Shown here piece after piece: positions 1-12,300 of a DNA stretch of 64,000 bases (position 1 is its first letter; each line of letters opens with the position of its first letter). The notes beneath the pieces are model-generated. The model was given only the letters and a program-made list of their open reading frames with translations, was not told where the DNA came from and made no database searches. The DNA is from Archilochus colubris (taxonomy: Eukaryota; Chordata; Aves; Apodiformes; Trochilidae). The DNA lies in NCBI GenBank assembly GCA_023079485.1, contig CM041115.1, forward strand, positions 23,986,863 to 24,050,862, written 5' to 3'. The translations under genes and the position numbers were made by a program.

Positions 1-519
1 TCTCTGCAAGTATCTGTGAACTTTTTTTTCCTTTTTTTTTTTTTTCCTGATAAAGTTGCATTTTGGAAAGATACAGTGCAGGAACAGCATGGCTAATGAC
101 TACATTAGTGAGAAGATGAATGCAAAAGTATGCTTTAGCCACCTTCCTTTTGAAATGGCATTGAGTACTCTATCTTAAGAGCATTAACAGTTTGGAGGTT
201 ATAAAACCTGACACTGTGAGAATGGTAGAAATAAAGGAATAATTGGAGCATCCTGCTGTTTCCCCTCCGTCTCCTGCAGGTATGATGGGAGACCAGTTAG
301 AGTGATAAATGTCTTAAGCCAGGTGACCATCTTGACTGTGCTGGTACCTTAACTTGCAGAAGTCAGTGAAAACAGATCTTTAATGCTGTCAAATATATGC
401 CTAGTGCCTAGTAAAAAGAAAACATAAGGAGTTACTGGGGAAGGAATGAAAATAATATACTGTTCTATGAACCTGTAGTCTGTCATGTTTTGAATAGTTA
501 TTACTACTGCCTTTGTTGG

Positions 520-960
520 TCCCATCTTAAAGAAGGTACTCTAGACCTAGAAAAATGGTAGGGAAATATGATAAGGATAATTAGAGGTATGTGGAGATTC
601 TTATCCTGGGAGAGATTAAGTAGTCTGATATTCTTCGCTTAGAAAAAAGATGAGACAGTTGTTAAAAATGTATTAAAAATATATGAGGTGGAGTTTATGA
701 TGAGGGAACAGTCATTTATATGTTTTTTTTTCTTTCTATAAGGACAGAACTAGCAAGGAACACAGGATGGAGGATTTGAACCAGGTGGAAGTTTTGAAAC
801 AAAATTAAATAATTGTTTGTGCCATGATTAAGTACTGGAACATACTGATACTACTCTACTTATGCCAGAAATTAAAAAAAGTCCAAGAGGTGTTTAAGTA
901 AACCCATGAAAGAAAGTTCCATCAAGAGCTATGTAAAATATAAGCCTCTCATTCAATGAT
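520..960 (+). mobile_element. Ancient CR1/L3-like LINE 3' fragment
   Basis: The stretch follows the order of a CR1-type reverse transcriptase C-terminal region: a GATAAGGATAATTAGAGG segment, a GAAAAAAGATGAGACAG segment, then a track like 'aggaacacaggatggaggatttgaa'. It is heavily mutated with no open frame, which suggests an old insertion in the intron before exon 1. Confidence 0.5.
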
Positions 961-1389
961 CTGTTAACTTCATATTGTGGAATATGTGCATATACAATGT
1001 GCTTCAAGAGCATATTGTATATTTGCCCTATTGTTAGGCTTTTTGCCTAAGCATCTGTTCTCTTTCTTTTTTCTGATACAAGACTGACCTTTTTTTCTGA
1101 CTCAGTGCTGCCATAATTATGAGCTTCTAGAGCTGATATTCAGGTTTGGGTTTTGTTCGTTTGGCTTTTTTGTTTTGTTTTGTTTTCTTTCTTCCAATCT
1201 CTCTTTGTAGCAGAGATTCTTCAATGTAGCAGCTATTTGCCCTGTTTTACATAGCAGGCAAGTAGGTGTATGCCAGTATAGTTGTAATGACTGTATGTCT
1301 TTTAAGATTATTTTTTAAGTGGTCAAGGGAAGAGAACATGTACACAATGGGTTTCAAATATATATGTCTGTACTTTTATTTAGCTTTAG

Positions 1390-1467
1390 AAAGATGAAAA
1401 ATGAAAACAGTCCAGAAACCCAAAGAAGTAAAACAGGTGCACCGTGGGAGGAAAATGGCCCACAGAG
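1390..1467 (+). CDS. Exon 1 of the visible part of the Arg/Ser-rich gene
   Basis: Acceptor CTTTAG before 1390 and donor AG|GTAAGG after 1467. The exon is 78 nt, entering and leaving in phase 2. It encodes KMKNENSPETQRSKTGAPWE followed by ENGPQ, with the last codon split as AG|T (Ser) into exon 2. It is basic to polar with no hydrophobic run. The required phase-2 upstream exon is not found in the first 1.4 kb. Confidence 0.75.
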
Positions 1468-1679
1468 GTAAGGCACGGCATGATGTCTTATGTATTGGTA
1501 AATATCATGCCATGGCAATAGATTGAAGGATGCTGACATTTTATATTAATTTGTCAATGGGGTCACAATAAACCTGTATTTAATAGAAGCAGATAGATCC
1601 TGTCATGGATAAATAATCTGTTAAAAATTAGGAAAATAGGTATAGAAGGAAGTGGTCACTGTGTGAGAGTCACTAGTAG

Positions 1680-2240
1680 CTTTTTCCATCTCTTCACAGA
1701 CCTCTGCTATTGAGTATATTTATCAAAGACCTGGCAAAAGAGTGATGGTACAAAATTGTTTAGGATAGTGAGAGTGGAAGTTGTCTGTGAAGAGTGGCAG
1801 AAAGTCACCCAAAGTTTGAGTGTTGAGTCAAAATGAGGTACTGTGGAGTTATGGTGGATAACTTAATGAAAACACCAACTATGTAGGAGTCAAAAACACA
1901 ATTAGTAATTATTAGAAAAGTGAGAGAACAGCATTATGCCGTTACATAAATCTGCGGATCACATGTTTGCTCCATGAACTGTGAGTGCAGTTCTGAAGTC
2001 CTTATCTCAGGAAAAGGAAAAGGCTTCAAGAGGGCCAGCAAAGGTAATCAAAGATGTGAATGGCTGTGCAGGAAATCTGTACAATGAGCAACTGTAGAGG
2101 CCAGGCAGAACATTTCCTTCAGTCTGGAAAAGAGATAATTTCACAGAATGTGGTCTAGAATGAGTTGTACAGAGAGAGGAGAAAGAGGTCAAAATTGTAT
2201 TTTTCCAGCTTCAGAAGGGTGCAGCTTCAAATGAAGATAT
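1680..2240 (+). mobile_element. Ancient CR1/L3-like LINE fragment
   Basis: The region 1925-2240 in particular resembles decayed CR1 sense sequence, from the 'agaacagcattatgccgttacataaatc' block to the AAAGGTAATCAAAGATGTGAATGGC block. It is highly diverged and edges are approximate. It lies in the intron between exons 1 and 2. Confidence 0.45.
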
Positions 2241-3782
2241 TGGGGGTGGTTTAAAAGCATTGAGAAAAGTGGTGAGTAGTAACTCAATTATAGGATACCT
2301 GTGGTTCTCCTCTACAAGAGATAATAAAAGTTAGTGGATTCCAGAGAGAAGCTGGGTGAGTCACAGAGGAGAAATCCCCCAGGGCTTCTGAAGACAGAAG
2401 TAGAGCAGCTCTCTCACTAAGTCTTCTGGACTGGGAATAGCATGGGACTGAGAAAGCACTGGGAAGATACCATACATACTTAAAGTTTTTGCTTCTTGTA
2501 GGCGATTGTTTATGACCACTGTTGGAACAAGACACTGAAGTAGATGTCACATTAAGTGTAATCCAGAACTGTCATGTTTTTTTATCACGATTCAGATCTA
2601 TATGCTGTATCTTTTGGTTTTATTCTGTGTTTTCAAAGTAAGGGCAAGGCAGTGTATAAATATTCTGCTGCTAGGATAGATGTTTATTTGTGACTTATAA
2701 AGAGGAAGTGCTGCAAGCTTGTCATGTTGTGTATCTCCAGTGTTAAAATTGCTCTCAGGGTAACAGGAAGTTAGATCCCTCAAAGACAGGTATGATTACA
2801 TTTTTGCAAGTTCAGCTATTTAAAAGGGCTGTGTAGTTTCAGACACATAAGTAGACTGCATGCTGCACCGAGGCTTTCACAACTTCTAATAATAATTGTA
2901 ATTGAAATGAACTGTGGCAAATTTTCAATGGTGAAGCACACAGTAAGCAGTAATCAGCAGTCTGCAGGAGCAGGTGAGGAAGAATGTATCTGATTTAAAG
3001 TCCAGAGTGTTTTAGGAAAGGAGAAAGAAATAGCTAAACTGGAATTCGGTGAGAATATCATGTTTACCACATAGCTGTTGTGAAAGTGCCTAAGTAATAT
3101 TAAAGATGTGTGGTTGTGTTTAGCATCTTTCCTTCAATAAATTGTGGAATGTTATCAGTGGACAACCTTAGAGTGATAGTTACTCTACCACAGACTCTAT
3201 TACACTGATGGAAAAGGTCCTCACACTTCTGTAGGAACGGATCACAGGATTTTCCATACGAGATTATTTATACAGACATTTAATAGCCTGCATCTAATTC
3301 ATTTACAACCCAACTCACTAGGTCCCATCAAGGCTTAAGTAAATAACCTGAACCTTTACAACACCACCGCATCATTGGCAGAGGGTTGCTTGGATGAACA
3401 CCAGAGAAAATAGAACCAAGGTAGTTTCATAGTCCCAAGCATTAGCTCTGTGGTGAAGATGTGGGTCATGGTGAGACAAAAGTGCAGAAATATTATTATG
3501 GTAAAAGTAAAAAGGTATATACTTGTTTCTATATTTTGTGAGCTGAGAGCTGTTGGCTTGGCAATGCTAGGAGGTCTCTCTCTGACATTTTCAATGTTTA
3601 GTGTAAAATATTTATTGATGGAAATAACATCTGTATTTACATTACACACACAGGTACATGTATAGCTGAATATGTATATAAATGTGTGGGGAGCCCTTTC
3701 ATTTTTGTGGACTGAATCTCAGCTATCCTAAATGGCCTAGAAGTTTCAAAGCTGTCTATTTGCTCTTCATTTTTAACTCTAG

Positions 3783-3893
3783 TGGGCTGTATAACTCTCC
3801 CAGTGACCGCAACAAATCACCAAAGTTTCCCAACCCTCGGCGAAGGCCATCAGGGGGCAGTGAGAATGAGCCTGGGCAGCCAGTCCGGAGGAG
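3783..3893 (+). CDS. Exon 2, Pro/Arg/Ser-rich segment
   Basis: Acceptor TTTTTAACTCTAG and donor GAG|GTAAGA. The exon is 111 nt, phase 2 to phase 2. It encodes [20 protein letters not shown] and then [16 protein letters not shown]. It has two SP/S-x-P-type potential proline-directed phosphorylation sites and ends in an Arg cluster that runs into exon 3. Confidence 0.85.
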
Positions 3894-5568
3894 GTAAGAC
3901 CCTGGGTTAATTACTGTTAGCATGTCACAGGAGAAAGCTTGAGGTTCTGAATGGTATGTGTTCAGTAAAGACTATTGGAGACACAAATGGATCCTGGCCC
4001 GGTTGTTAGTTAACTAGTTGTTAGTGCAACAAAGATTAAATGAATGAGCCATAGATTTGTCTTCAGCAATCCTATGAATTTTCATTAGATATAATACTAG
4101 TAAAAACAGAACTATGAGATAGTTAATGTGCTTTTAATGAGGATGTGCTGAATTGAGTAATTTAGGAAAATAAAATGAGATAGATGGAGATTCTCTGCTG
4201 TGATTCCAGGAGTATGTTCAAAATGCAAATTACAGGGACAGTTCTGAAATGATACAATTTTGAGAGACTACATCTTACCTGGTGTAGTGTGTCCTGCTGA
4301 GAAGTGGCTTTCATTGCTGAGGTAGCCTGGTGCTGTGGTCTATTTTGAAGTATAGCCAAGCATAGCTACTGGGCCATATTCATCACCAAAGTCTTCCAGA
4401 ACTGCCTTGATAGCCATTGCTTGAGAGCTGCATCTCCTTCTGACATGTCTGAAGTGATTACCTGTTTGGCTTCCAAAGCCAGGGTTTGCAAAGGGATCTC
4501 TGACAATGCAGCTATCTCTACAAGGAAGTCTAGTTTGGTGTGAAGTTGTTGGAGTGTCAGGTTTCTGAACTGCTGCAGACCTTTTATCTGCCATTAACTG
4601 CCTAAAACAGGAGTGAAAAAACTCCTTCGTGGTGTACGGTTAGTGATCTAATGCAGGAGTTAAAGTAAATTTGTGCAGCTCTCTCTAGGTCAATAGAGTT
4701 ATGTTGATTTACCCTGTTGGATAGAGCCCTTGTAAGTGTTAATGTCAATGTGTTTCCTGAGTGGGTTTTCTGATTCATTAATAGTGTCATTGCCAGAATA
4801 ACTTGTTGGGCTCTGTAAAAACAAAGGAATAGAGAAGTGTAGTGCAAAACTGTCTTGTACCAAGGAAATTACAGGGCACTATGCAGTAGAAGATTTTTTG
4901 ACATATTTAGTGTATATCATCTGGGATTTGCATTTGGCTGATGTATTTGGTAGACAGGTCATCATGCCAACATCAGGTTTTCTCTTGGGCCATCAGACCA
5001 GCAAAATGTTTTTAAAAGTCTTATCTCGTGTGTGAGACGGTGAAGACTGACAATAGCAGGTAGATTCTTACCTAATTATTTCTTCCTGAATCTTGATTTT
5101 ATTGATTCACTTTCCTTTTTCAGCTGTTTAATAACAATAGTCATGTTGTTTATGCAGTCATTACTGGAATTAAGAAGAAAATATTAGGCTTTGCTAGGCT
5201 GGAAACAGTAGGAAAATCTAAGGGCCAGCCCACTGTGCTTAACCTTGCAAGACTGAGGTTTGCAATGAGAGCTTGAATGAGATCATGACTGCACAACTTA
5301 CTGTAGAGCTGACTCGCAAAGTTTAAAACAAAACCATGCCCTGTTTTTTTCTGCCTTAAATCGTGCTGGAAAAGAAAAAGAAACCTTTGTAAAGTTTTGT
5401 TGTCTTTATGTTTGATTAAGGGGTTATTTTTGTTGTTTGGCTTTTCTTTTGGTTGGGTTGGTTTTTTTGTTTTTGGGGATTTCTTGTTTGTTTTGATTTG
5501 TTTTTCAATAGGAAGTTTTGTGTATTTGTATAAGGTGACATTTCATTAAAACTTCCTTAATGTCACAG

Positions 5569-5616
5569 GAAAAATCAAAACAGTGGTGAAGATTCAGATT
5601 TAAAGCAAAGGAGAAG
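5569..5616 (+). CDS. Exon 3, short acidic/basic segment
   Basis: Acceptor TAATGTCACAG and donor AAG|GTAAAT. The 48-nt exon is phase 2-2 and encodes KNQNSGEDSDLKQRR. The SGEDSD run resembles a CK2-type acidic phosphosite. Because it is symmetric it could be skipped without changing frame. Confidence 0.8.
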
Positions 5617-7223
5617 GTAAATATGCAATCCATAGCAGCCATTAAATGATAGTGAAGGTATTGATCATATTTTAGTTCCCTCTATCCCCTATCCCTTTCT
5701 TTCTTATCCTGTTAAATGTTTAAAAGGCTTATGTACTGAACGTTTAATCTTTTATGTTCTGTATTACCTTTCCTAAAACACTGTAGCATAACCTCATCAC
5801 AGCACAGATTCCTACACACTGCCTTGCTTATTGTTTCTGTGGGTTGTGGACGTTTAATAAAGGCTTGCCTGTCACTTGAAAGTCAATTATGGAATATTTA
5901 GATTTTGAATTTTGCATATGCAGATTTTGTTTTGGGTTCTCCATCCTCTCAGTCCACTTTTAATTAATCTGTTTTGAAAGCAAGTGCACTATAATTGGAA
6001 ATTAATTGTCAAAAAAACCCTTGAGATTAGAGACATACATGACTTCCTACAGTTTTCTCACTTTACTCTTGCACATTATTTTTTTCCCTGTGCAGTCTTA
6101 ACTAATTGTCACATTTCCAAGTAAAAGCTGGTGTGAACTTGGTTGTATCCTTCGGCAGCTTCAGTTTTTGACAGATTTTTCCATCTGGAGTTCTCTAGTG
6201 CCACATCTGTCTGCCATGACTGTGCTGTGCTTTTATTCCTTCCTGTGCTCCTGCCTTAGTGGCTGGGAAAAAGTAACTGCAGTAAATTTCAGTGTCAGAG
6301 TCTCCTGAAGCTTGCAAAGGGGAGTGGGCATTCCCAGGGTGTGATTCACTGCTGCAGCACAGGGAAGGAGCTCTGGCAGAGATACAGACATCTCAGGTAC
6401 AATCATAGGAAGTCAAGAAGAGTGCTCACATATATTGTACCTATTGTAAAACAAGAGATAATTTCTCAGAAATATGCTACAATTACATGCTGTTGATGGT
6501 TGTCCTGTGGTAGATGCCCAGCTCATAAACCCAAGAGATTTTAGTTAGGCATCTCAGGACCAAAACCCTCATGCTCAGAGAGGACCTCTTCCCAAAGGCT
6601 GTGCCTGCTCTATTACATTACAAGTGTACAAGTTGATCATTGTATATTGGAATAGACCTTTTACACTTCCTCACTGTTTGGCTATTCTCTTTTCTTTTTA
6701 ATCAGAAAAGGACTGCGCTAGAACATGACCCTTCTCTGTCATCTGTTTCTCTGAAATACCAAATCCTGCAATTCACCTTACCCCCTAAGCCACCTCTTGG
6801 TCTGTATTTGTTGTCTTGATAAACTGATCATGCCTTCATTTTTGCTCCTTGTGTCAGACCATATAGTTATACCATCTACAAAAATACCAAATATATATAT
6901 ATGTATATACCCAAATACATTGCATGACCAAGAAAACACAAGAAAAAAGAATGAAGGTGCTTTATAATTGTAAAGATCAGGATGACCTCATGTGTTCTTG
7001 GACCTGACTTAGGAAACCACCTTTATTTCTATTTTTGATATTTTATTAAGTTCAGTTCAGTAAAAGCTGATGTTTAGTAGTGAAAGATAATATTCCAACA
7101 GCCAGTATGAGCAGCTGCCACTTATCTGACAGCTGAGCAGCCCTTCTGTAACCTCAAAAGTGCTTTTCTGATAGGGAACACAATGTAATTTGATGCTCAG
7201 TATCCAAAAGATGGATCAGATTT

Positions 7224-7920
7224 CACACAGAATCACAGAATGTTCAGGGTTGGAAGGGACCTTGAGAGATAATCGAGTCCAACCACCTGCTAGGGCAGGA
7301 TCATCTAAAGTAGGTCACACAGGAACGTGTCCAGGTGGGTTTTGAATGTCTCCAGAGAAGGAGAGGCCACAACCTCACTGGGCAGCCTGTTCCAGAGTTC
7401 TGTCACTCTTGCAGTGAAAAAGCTTTTTCTTATATTTATGCGGAACCTCCTGTGGTCCTAGAATTGGTCATCACTAAGAAAAGACTGGCTCCATCCTCCT
7501 GACACTCACGCTTTACATATCTGTATGTATTAATGAGGTCACCCCTCAGTCAGCCCCAGCTCCCTTAGCCTTTCCTCATAAGGGAGATGTTCCATTCCCT
7601 TCATCATTTTGGTTGCTCTGTGCTGGTCTTTTTCAATCAGTTCCTTGTCCTTCTGGAACTGAGGGGAACCGGACACAATATTCCAGATGTGGCCTCTCTA
7701 GGGCAGAGTAGAGGGGGATCTCTTGAACTACAGGCCACACCCCTTCTAATGCATTAGATTCTTGGCCACTAGGGCACATTGTTGGCTCTTGGTCATCCTC
7801 TTATCCACTTGGACATACATGGAGTGGTTTTCCCCAGATGTAAGACTCTACATTTGCCCTCCGGCCTTTCTAGGTCTTGATGAATGGCAGCACAGCCTTC
7901 TAGTGTGTCAACCACTGACA
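7224..7920 (-). mobile_element. CR1 LINE, 3' end fragment
   Basis: On the + strand it starts with the reverse complement of a CR1 3' end (cacagaatg...ggttggaagggacctt) and continues through the C-terminal RT region to the part matching GVADTPEG of the intact copy. Many stops are present. The match ends abruptly at 7920, where the catalytic FADD block would come next. Confidence 0.85.
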
Positions 7921-8252
7921 CATTTTCTTTCCTTAAAAACTAGAAAAAGGCTTTTCTTGAATCTGAGGAAATAGTATGTTTTATCTTGCACTTCTGTGAC
8001 TGTGTGATTTTTGCTGGCTTGGTACCTTACAAGATAAATTTCTTTAATCAGAGGAAGAAAATACTGGTGCTGGGAAATGTAGGGGAACAGACTTCAATAA
8101 CCTCAAGTATAAAAGAACAGTATTGCTCAAATGATCTAGTAATACTGAGATTCAAGAAAAGTGGAATATTTATTAAACATCTGAATAGATTTGGAGGAGG
8201 GAGGAGGGAAGCCATCTTTTGGGGCATGTAAGATTTCCTGCAGTTGTAGGGC
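7921..8252. other. Non-CR1 sequence between two CR1 pieces
   Basis: About 330 bp with no CR1 resemblance separates two same-strand CR1 pieces. The pieces miss only about 150 bp of CR1, including the FADD catalytic block. The segment may be a replaced or inserted sequence. No coding signal was seen. Confidence 0.5.
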
Positions 8253-9165
8253 AGCTGGACATGGAGCCATTGATCACAACTCTTTGGGTGCAATCTTCTA
8301 GCCAGCTCCTTATCCACCAAATGCTCCATCCATCCAGGCCATGTCTCTCCATCTTAGAGACAAAGATGTCATGTAGGAACAGTGTCAGATGCCTTGCACA
8401 GGTGCAGATAGATGACATCAGTTGCTTTTCCCCTGTCTACCAGAGCTGTAACTGTGTCACAGAAGGCCTCTAAATTTGCCCTTAGTGAAGTCATGATGGA
8501 TGTCACCAACCACCTTGCTGTCTTTGATGTACCTCAGTGCAGATGCCAGGAGGATTGTACCTGGTACAGAGGTGAGACTTACTGGTCTGTAGTTCCCTGG
8601 GTTTTCTTTGCTCCCATTTTTAAATATGGGGGTTATGTTTCCCTTTTTCCAACCTGTGGGAATTTCTTCAGACTGCCGTGACTTCACAAATATGATGCCT
8701 AGTGGCCTAGCAACTTCAGCTGCCAGATCCTTCAGGACCTGTGGATGTGTCTCATCAGGTCCCATGGACTTGTGCACTTCCAGGTTCTCTAGGTGTTCCC
8801 AGACCTGATCTTTACTTACTCTCAGTAGTTCTTCACTCTTCCAGACCCAGCCATTGCCTTCTTTGACTTGGGTGGTGTGGCTTACGTAGTTTACCAGTGA
8901 AGAATGAAGCAAAGAATTTTTTGAGTACTTCAGCCTTCTCTGTATCCTCAGTAACCAAACCTTCTCTGTATCCCTCCAAAATGTCCCCCCCATTCTCTCA
9001 CATTTAATATCTTTCTCTGTCATTTATCTGAATCCTTTTCTATAATTTATCTCTAATGTCCCTGGCCAGATTTAACTCCATCAGGGCTTTACGTTTTCTA
9101 ATCTGATTTCTTGTTTCATAAATAATTTCTTTGTAATCATCCCAGGTTACCTGTCCTTGCTAATG
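8253..9165 (-). mobile_element. CR1 LINE, 5' RT fragment
   Basis: Minus-strand frame 8457-9023 encodes RT blocks such as HKSMGPDETHPQVLKDLAAE, NITPIFKNGSKENPGNYRPV and SLTSVP. Its upstream end (to about 9165) corresponds to the [20 protein letters not shown] region of the intact element at 51.8-54.8 kb. The frame breaks after FRGLL. About 590 bp of it is nearly identical to 42759-43354. Confidence 0.9.
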
Positions 9166-9886
9166 TCACCTAATCATTTGAAGCCTTGCAGTCTGAGGTG
9201 ATACAGAAGTTGTTGCTTTATTTCATTTGCCAAACATGACACACCATCTTTGTAACTGTGCATTGTATCATCCCAAAATGGTGCTGAAATACCTGCCAAT
9301 GTGTGCACTTCAACCTGTCTGCATTTATGAAGATCAATAGAGTCATAGTGTCTGTGGTGTTTCTTCATACTGCATGACAGTTGAAAAATGATATGAACTT
9401 ACAAGAAGCCAGATGGAAGTTGAAGTGAATCGAAAAAGACAGATCTGATGAGCATTTGATTTTGCCTGCAAAATCAGAATTACTGTGCTGTTTCTGTTGG
9501 ATGTCCCACAGTAACCAAGAAGAAGAGCCATTATGCATGCAGTTTAAAAATAAAACATTTCACAGCTGGAAGAAACATGTCACTGTGGTGTACACACAAA
9601 GAATGCTGAGACATAAAAGAAAATAAAAATGCAGAGCAGTGATTCGAAAGCAAAATAGCACTCAGCTAACACTGCATGCAGGCTGTACGACTTTTGAAGG
9701 AGGTATTCCCAATCAATTAATGAGAAACAAATAGTACACTTTTCAGGCATAGACAAGGCCTCTATATTTTAATTTTGATTTTCATGCTCTTTATAGTGTT
9801 GTTTATTCCTTGTTTAGAACTTCAGCACTTCTGATAGTTCTGATAGTAGATAATTATTCTTGAGATGTTGCTTTTCTTCTCTCTAG

Positions 9887-9964
9887 ATCACGGTCTCGCT
9901 GTAACACCAGCAGTGGCAGTGAATCAGAAAATTCCAACAGAGAACATCGGAAAAAGAGGAACAG
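9887..9964 (+). CDS. Exon 4, RS-rich segment
   Basis: Strong acceptor CTTCTCTCTAG and donor CAG|GTAACC. The 78-nt exon is phase 2-2 and encodes SRSRCNTSSGSESENSNREH plus RKKRN. The SRSR start and the KKR end make this a plausible nuclear-targeting or SR-kinase segment, which is inference. It lies just downstream of an intronic CR1. Confidence 0.85.
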
Positions 9965-11196
9965 GTAACCTTTATATATTTTAGATATAGACACATGGAA
10001 CACAAACAAATGAAGGTGGACTTTTCTGAGACAGGCCTAGTAAGAATGACACTTACATCGTATATGAATACAGTCCTCCTTGAGGCAGATTGATGTCCTT
10101 TTTTAATGAGATCATCATAAAAAACATATACGCCATCAGTGTATGCAATGAATGCATACCTTCCTGTTCCTTGGGAGGAACCCATTAATGAAATTCAAAT
10201 ATGGGTCACATTTACAAAATATTTGTTTTATTAATGCAAATGAAGTTGATATTGGTGATGATAATGTATTTACAGCATCAACTGGTGCTGGCAAGTTTTG
10301 GTTTTATATTCTGTTTTTCTTGTTGCTCATGAAAAGAGCATAACAACTGATTAATTGTTGGTAAAAAAATCTTTTAAAACTTCAACTTTTATGCTGCACT
10401 TGAGATAACACCATTTTATGGTTATTTATGAAAAAGTATTTTTAAAAGCACATAGAATTACTTCATATTGCATATACAGAGCATAAGATAAATGTCTCTG
10501 GGCAGTAGAGGAATGGCTTAGATTTTCTAAGAAGCTGTCTGTACAAATTGTTATATTTTTTCTTGTTGGATATGCAGTACTATTAGTAATAAACCACTTC
10601 CAGATTTTTGGAAGATCTTAGGAATTATTATAGGGTAGTTAGTGCTGCATAAATGCTCAGTATAATAATATTTTAAGCATGACTTGCAGTATTTAAAGAG
10701 ATGCAAAAAAATCATTGTGACATTTGAATGGGCTTGTATAAAGCCTATCTGAGACATGGGAGTTCACATAAATTAGAATGGTCTTGTGAGATACTTAGTT
10801 AAAAATAACCTGGTGTGCATGGAAGATTCGTTCTCCAGGTGAGCTCCAAAGTTTGAATGAAATGCTGAGTACAGTTTCAGTGATCACTAGGTAAATGGTA
10901 TTTTGTATCTCTTGCTCTTAGAACACTCTTGTTAGGTTATTTATTCTTCCTGTGAAACTTCTTGCTCAGGGAGCACCACAAGCAGGTGAAAGAACTTAAA
11001 GACTGACCATATGAATGTTTCTAAGACCTTCTTGTAACATAAAATCCAATTTGTAAGAAGGATTAGTACTACTTATCATTTTCTGTAGAATAAAACGGCC
11101 TTTCCCAGCTTTTCTGCACTCCTTGGAAAACCACTTAAAATTAAAAAGAAGAAGATCTATTTGTGCTGATTGTTTTTATGTTTTTCCATTTTTCAG

Positions 11197-11240
11197 AATG
11201 CAAGATACTTTAAAAAAATTAACATTGCAGGATCTCTTAG
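11197..11240 (+). other. Unused or alternative 44-nt exon-like segment
   Basis: Flanked by a strong acceptor (TTTTTCCATTTTTCAG) and donor (TTAG|GTGAGC). Inserted between exons 4 and 5 it encodes MQDTLKKLTLQDLL. Its 44-nt length shifts the downstream frame, and the shifted frame stops in exon 7. It is either a cryptic splice pair or a frame-disrupting alternative exon. Confidence 0.25.
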
Positions 11241-12044
11241 GTGAGCACCTGAAATCGAACCAGATAAGAAATCACTACTTTTAGTGAATTACACTAGTAC
11301 GCAAGTAGTAAATGAGCTAGAGGTCTGAGATTTGTTCCTGGTCCTCAGGTGCAGAAAAATCACCAGTTGTAATGATTTTCTGTGTTTTGTTAGCAGCCAC
11401 AGCGGAAGTATAATAAGCTGAAAAGGCACAGCCACTGAATATCTTTCTCTTTAGCAGAGTTGAGCCAGCCCTGACAGGGTTAAATGAGACAATATAATGA
11501 GGCTTGCAACTGCCATTACTCAAGTTTTACCTCTTTCATACATTAGTACTAATTTAATTCGCAAGTCCCTGACACAAACAAACATGTATTGTTTTATTGG
11601 AATAAAATGGCAGAATTTTTCTTTATCATTGCCTGAAAGAATCTGTTTCTGATCACAGAAGAACAGAACATTTTGTTCACACAAGCAGAGATTACTGTGA
11701 ACTGTTTATCAGATGAAAACAAATTAGCAGGGAAAAACAGAAGTGCAGGTGAGAACTTCTGAGGTTGCAACACTAAAAAAAGATTAGGGAGAAAATCTTT
11801 ACTTCCTCTTAATCAGTCTTTGAGGTTTTGCTCCATCATATGAGTGCTTTATCCCAAGCAGGTGTTCGTACAAAATCAAGGAAGAACCTATGATGGGCAT
11901 ATTTCAGTCACAGAAGAAACATACTTACTTTTCTTAGTGTTGTAGCTGAAATTGTTGTAGATAATATGTGCTGGAGCATAGTCTTCTACTTGAATACACT
12001 TAGGAGATCCATCTTATAAGAATTATATAAGAATTATGGAAGAC

Positions 12045-12300
12045 CAAATGGTGGAGGCTGACAGGAACCTCTCGAGGTCATCTGTCCAATCCCTGTGCTT
12101 AAGCATGTCAGCTACAGCTGGGTTCCCAGACTGTTTTCGAGCATCTCCAACAAAGGAGACTCCGCCACCTTTCTAGGTAACCTGTGCCCGTGTTCAGTCA
12201 CCTGCAGAGTGAAAAAGTGTTTCCTGGTGTTCAAAGGGAACCTCCTGTGTTTCAGCCTGTGCCCAATGTCCTGCCTTTTGTCTTGTAGCACACTGTTCAT
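12045..12300 (-). mobile_element. Old CR1 3' fragment
   Basis: It reads as the reverse complement of a CR1 3' region: 'ggaggctgacaggaacctctcgaggtcatc', then an LNTRKHFFTLQVTEHGHRLP-like peptide on the minus strand, which matches the C-terminal block of CR1 ORF2. The terminal octamer is degraded. Confidence 0.7.

Noticed and set aside
278..323. Possible exon YDGRPVRVINVLSQ after a strong CTCCTGCAG acceptor
   Set aside because: It exits in phase 0, but exon 1 needs phase 2; too short to support on its own.
741..782. Exon-like segment after a TTTCTATAAG acceptor
   Set aside because: It lies inside a decayed CR1/L3-like LINE, and its phase does not fit the next exon.
8457..9023. 188-residue minus-strand protein gene
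   Set aside because: Reverse transcriptase fragment of a truncated CR1.
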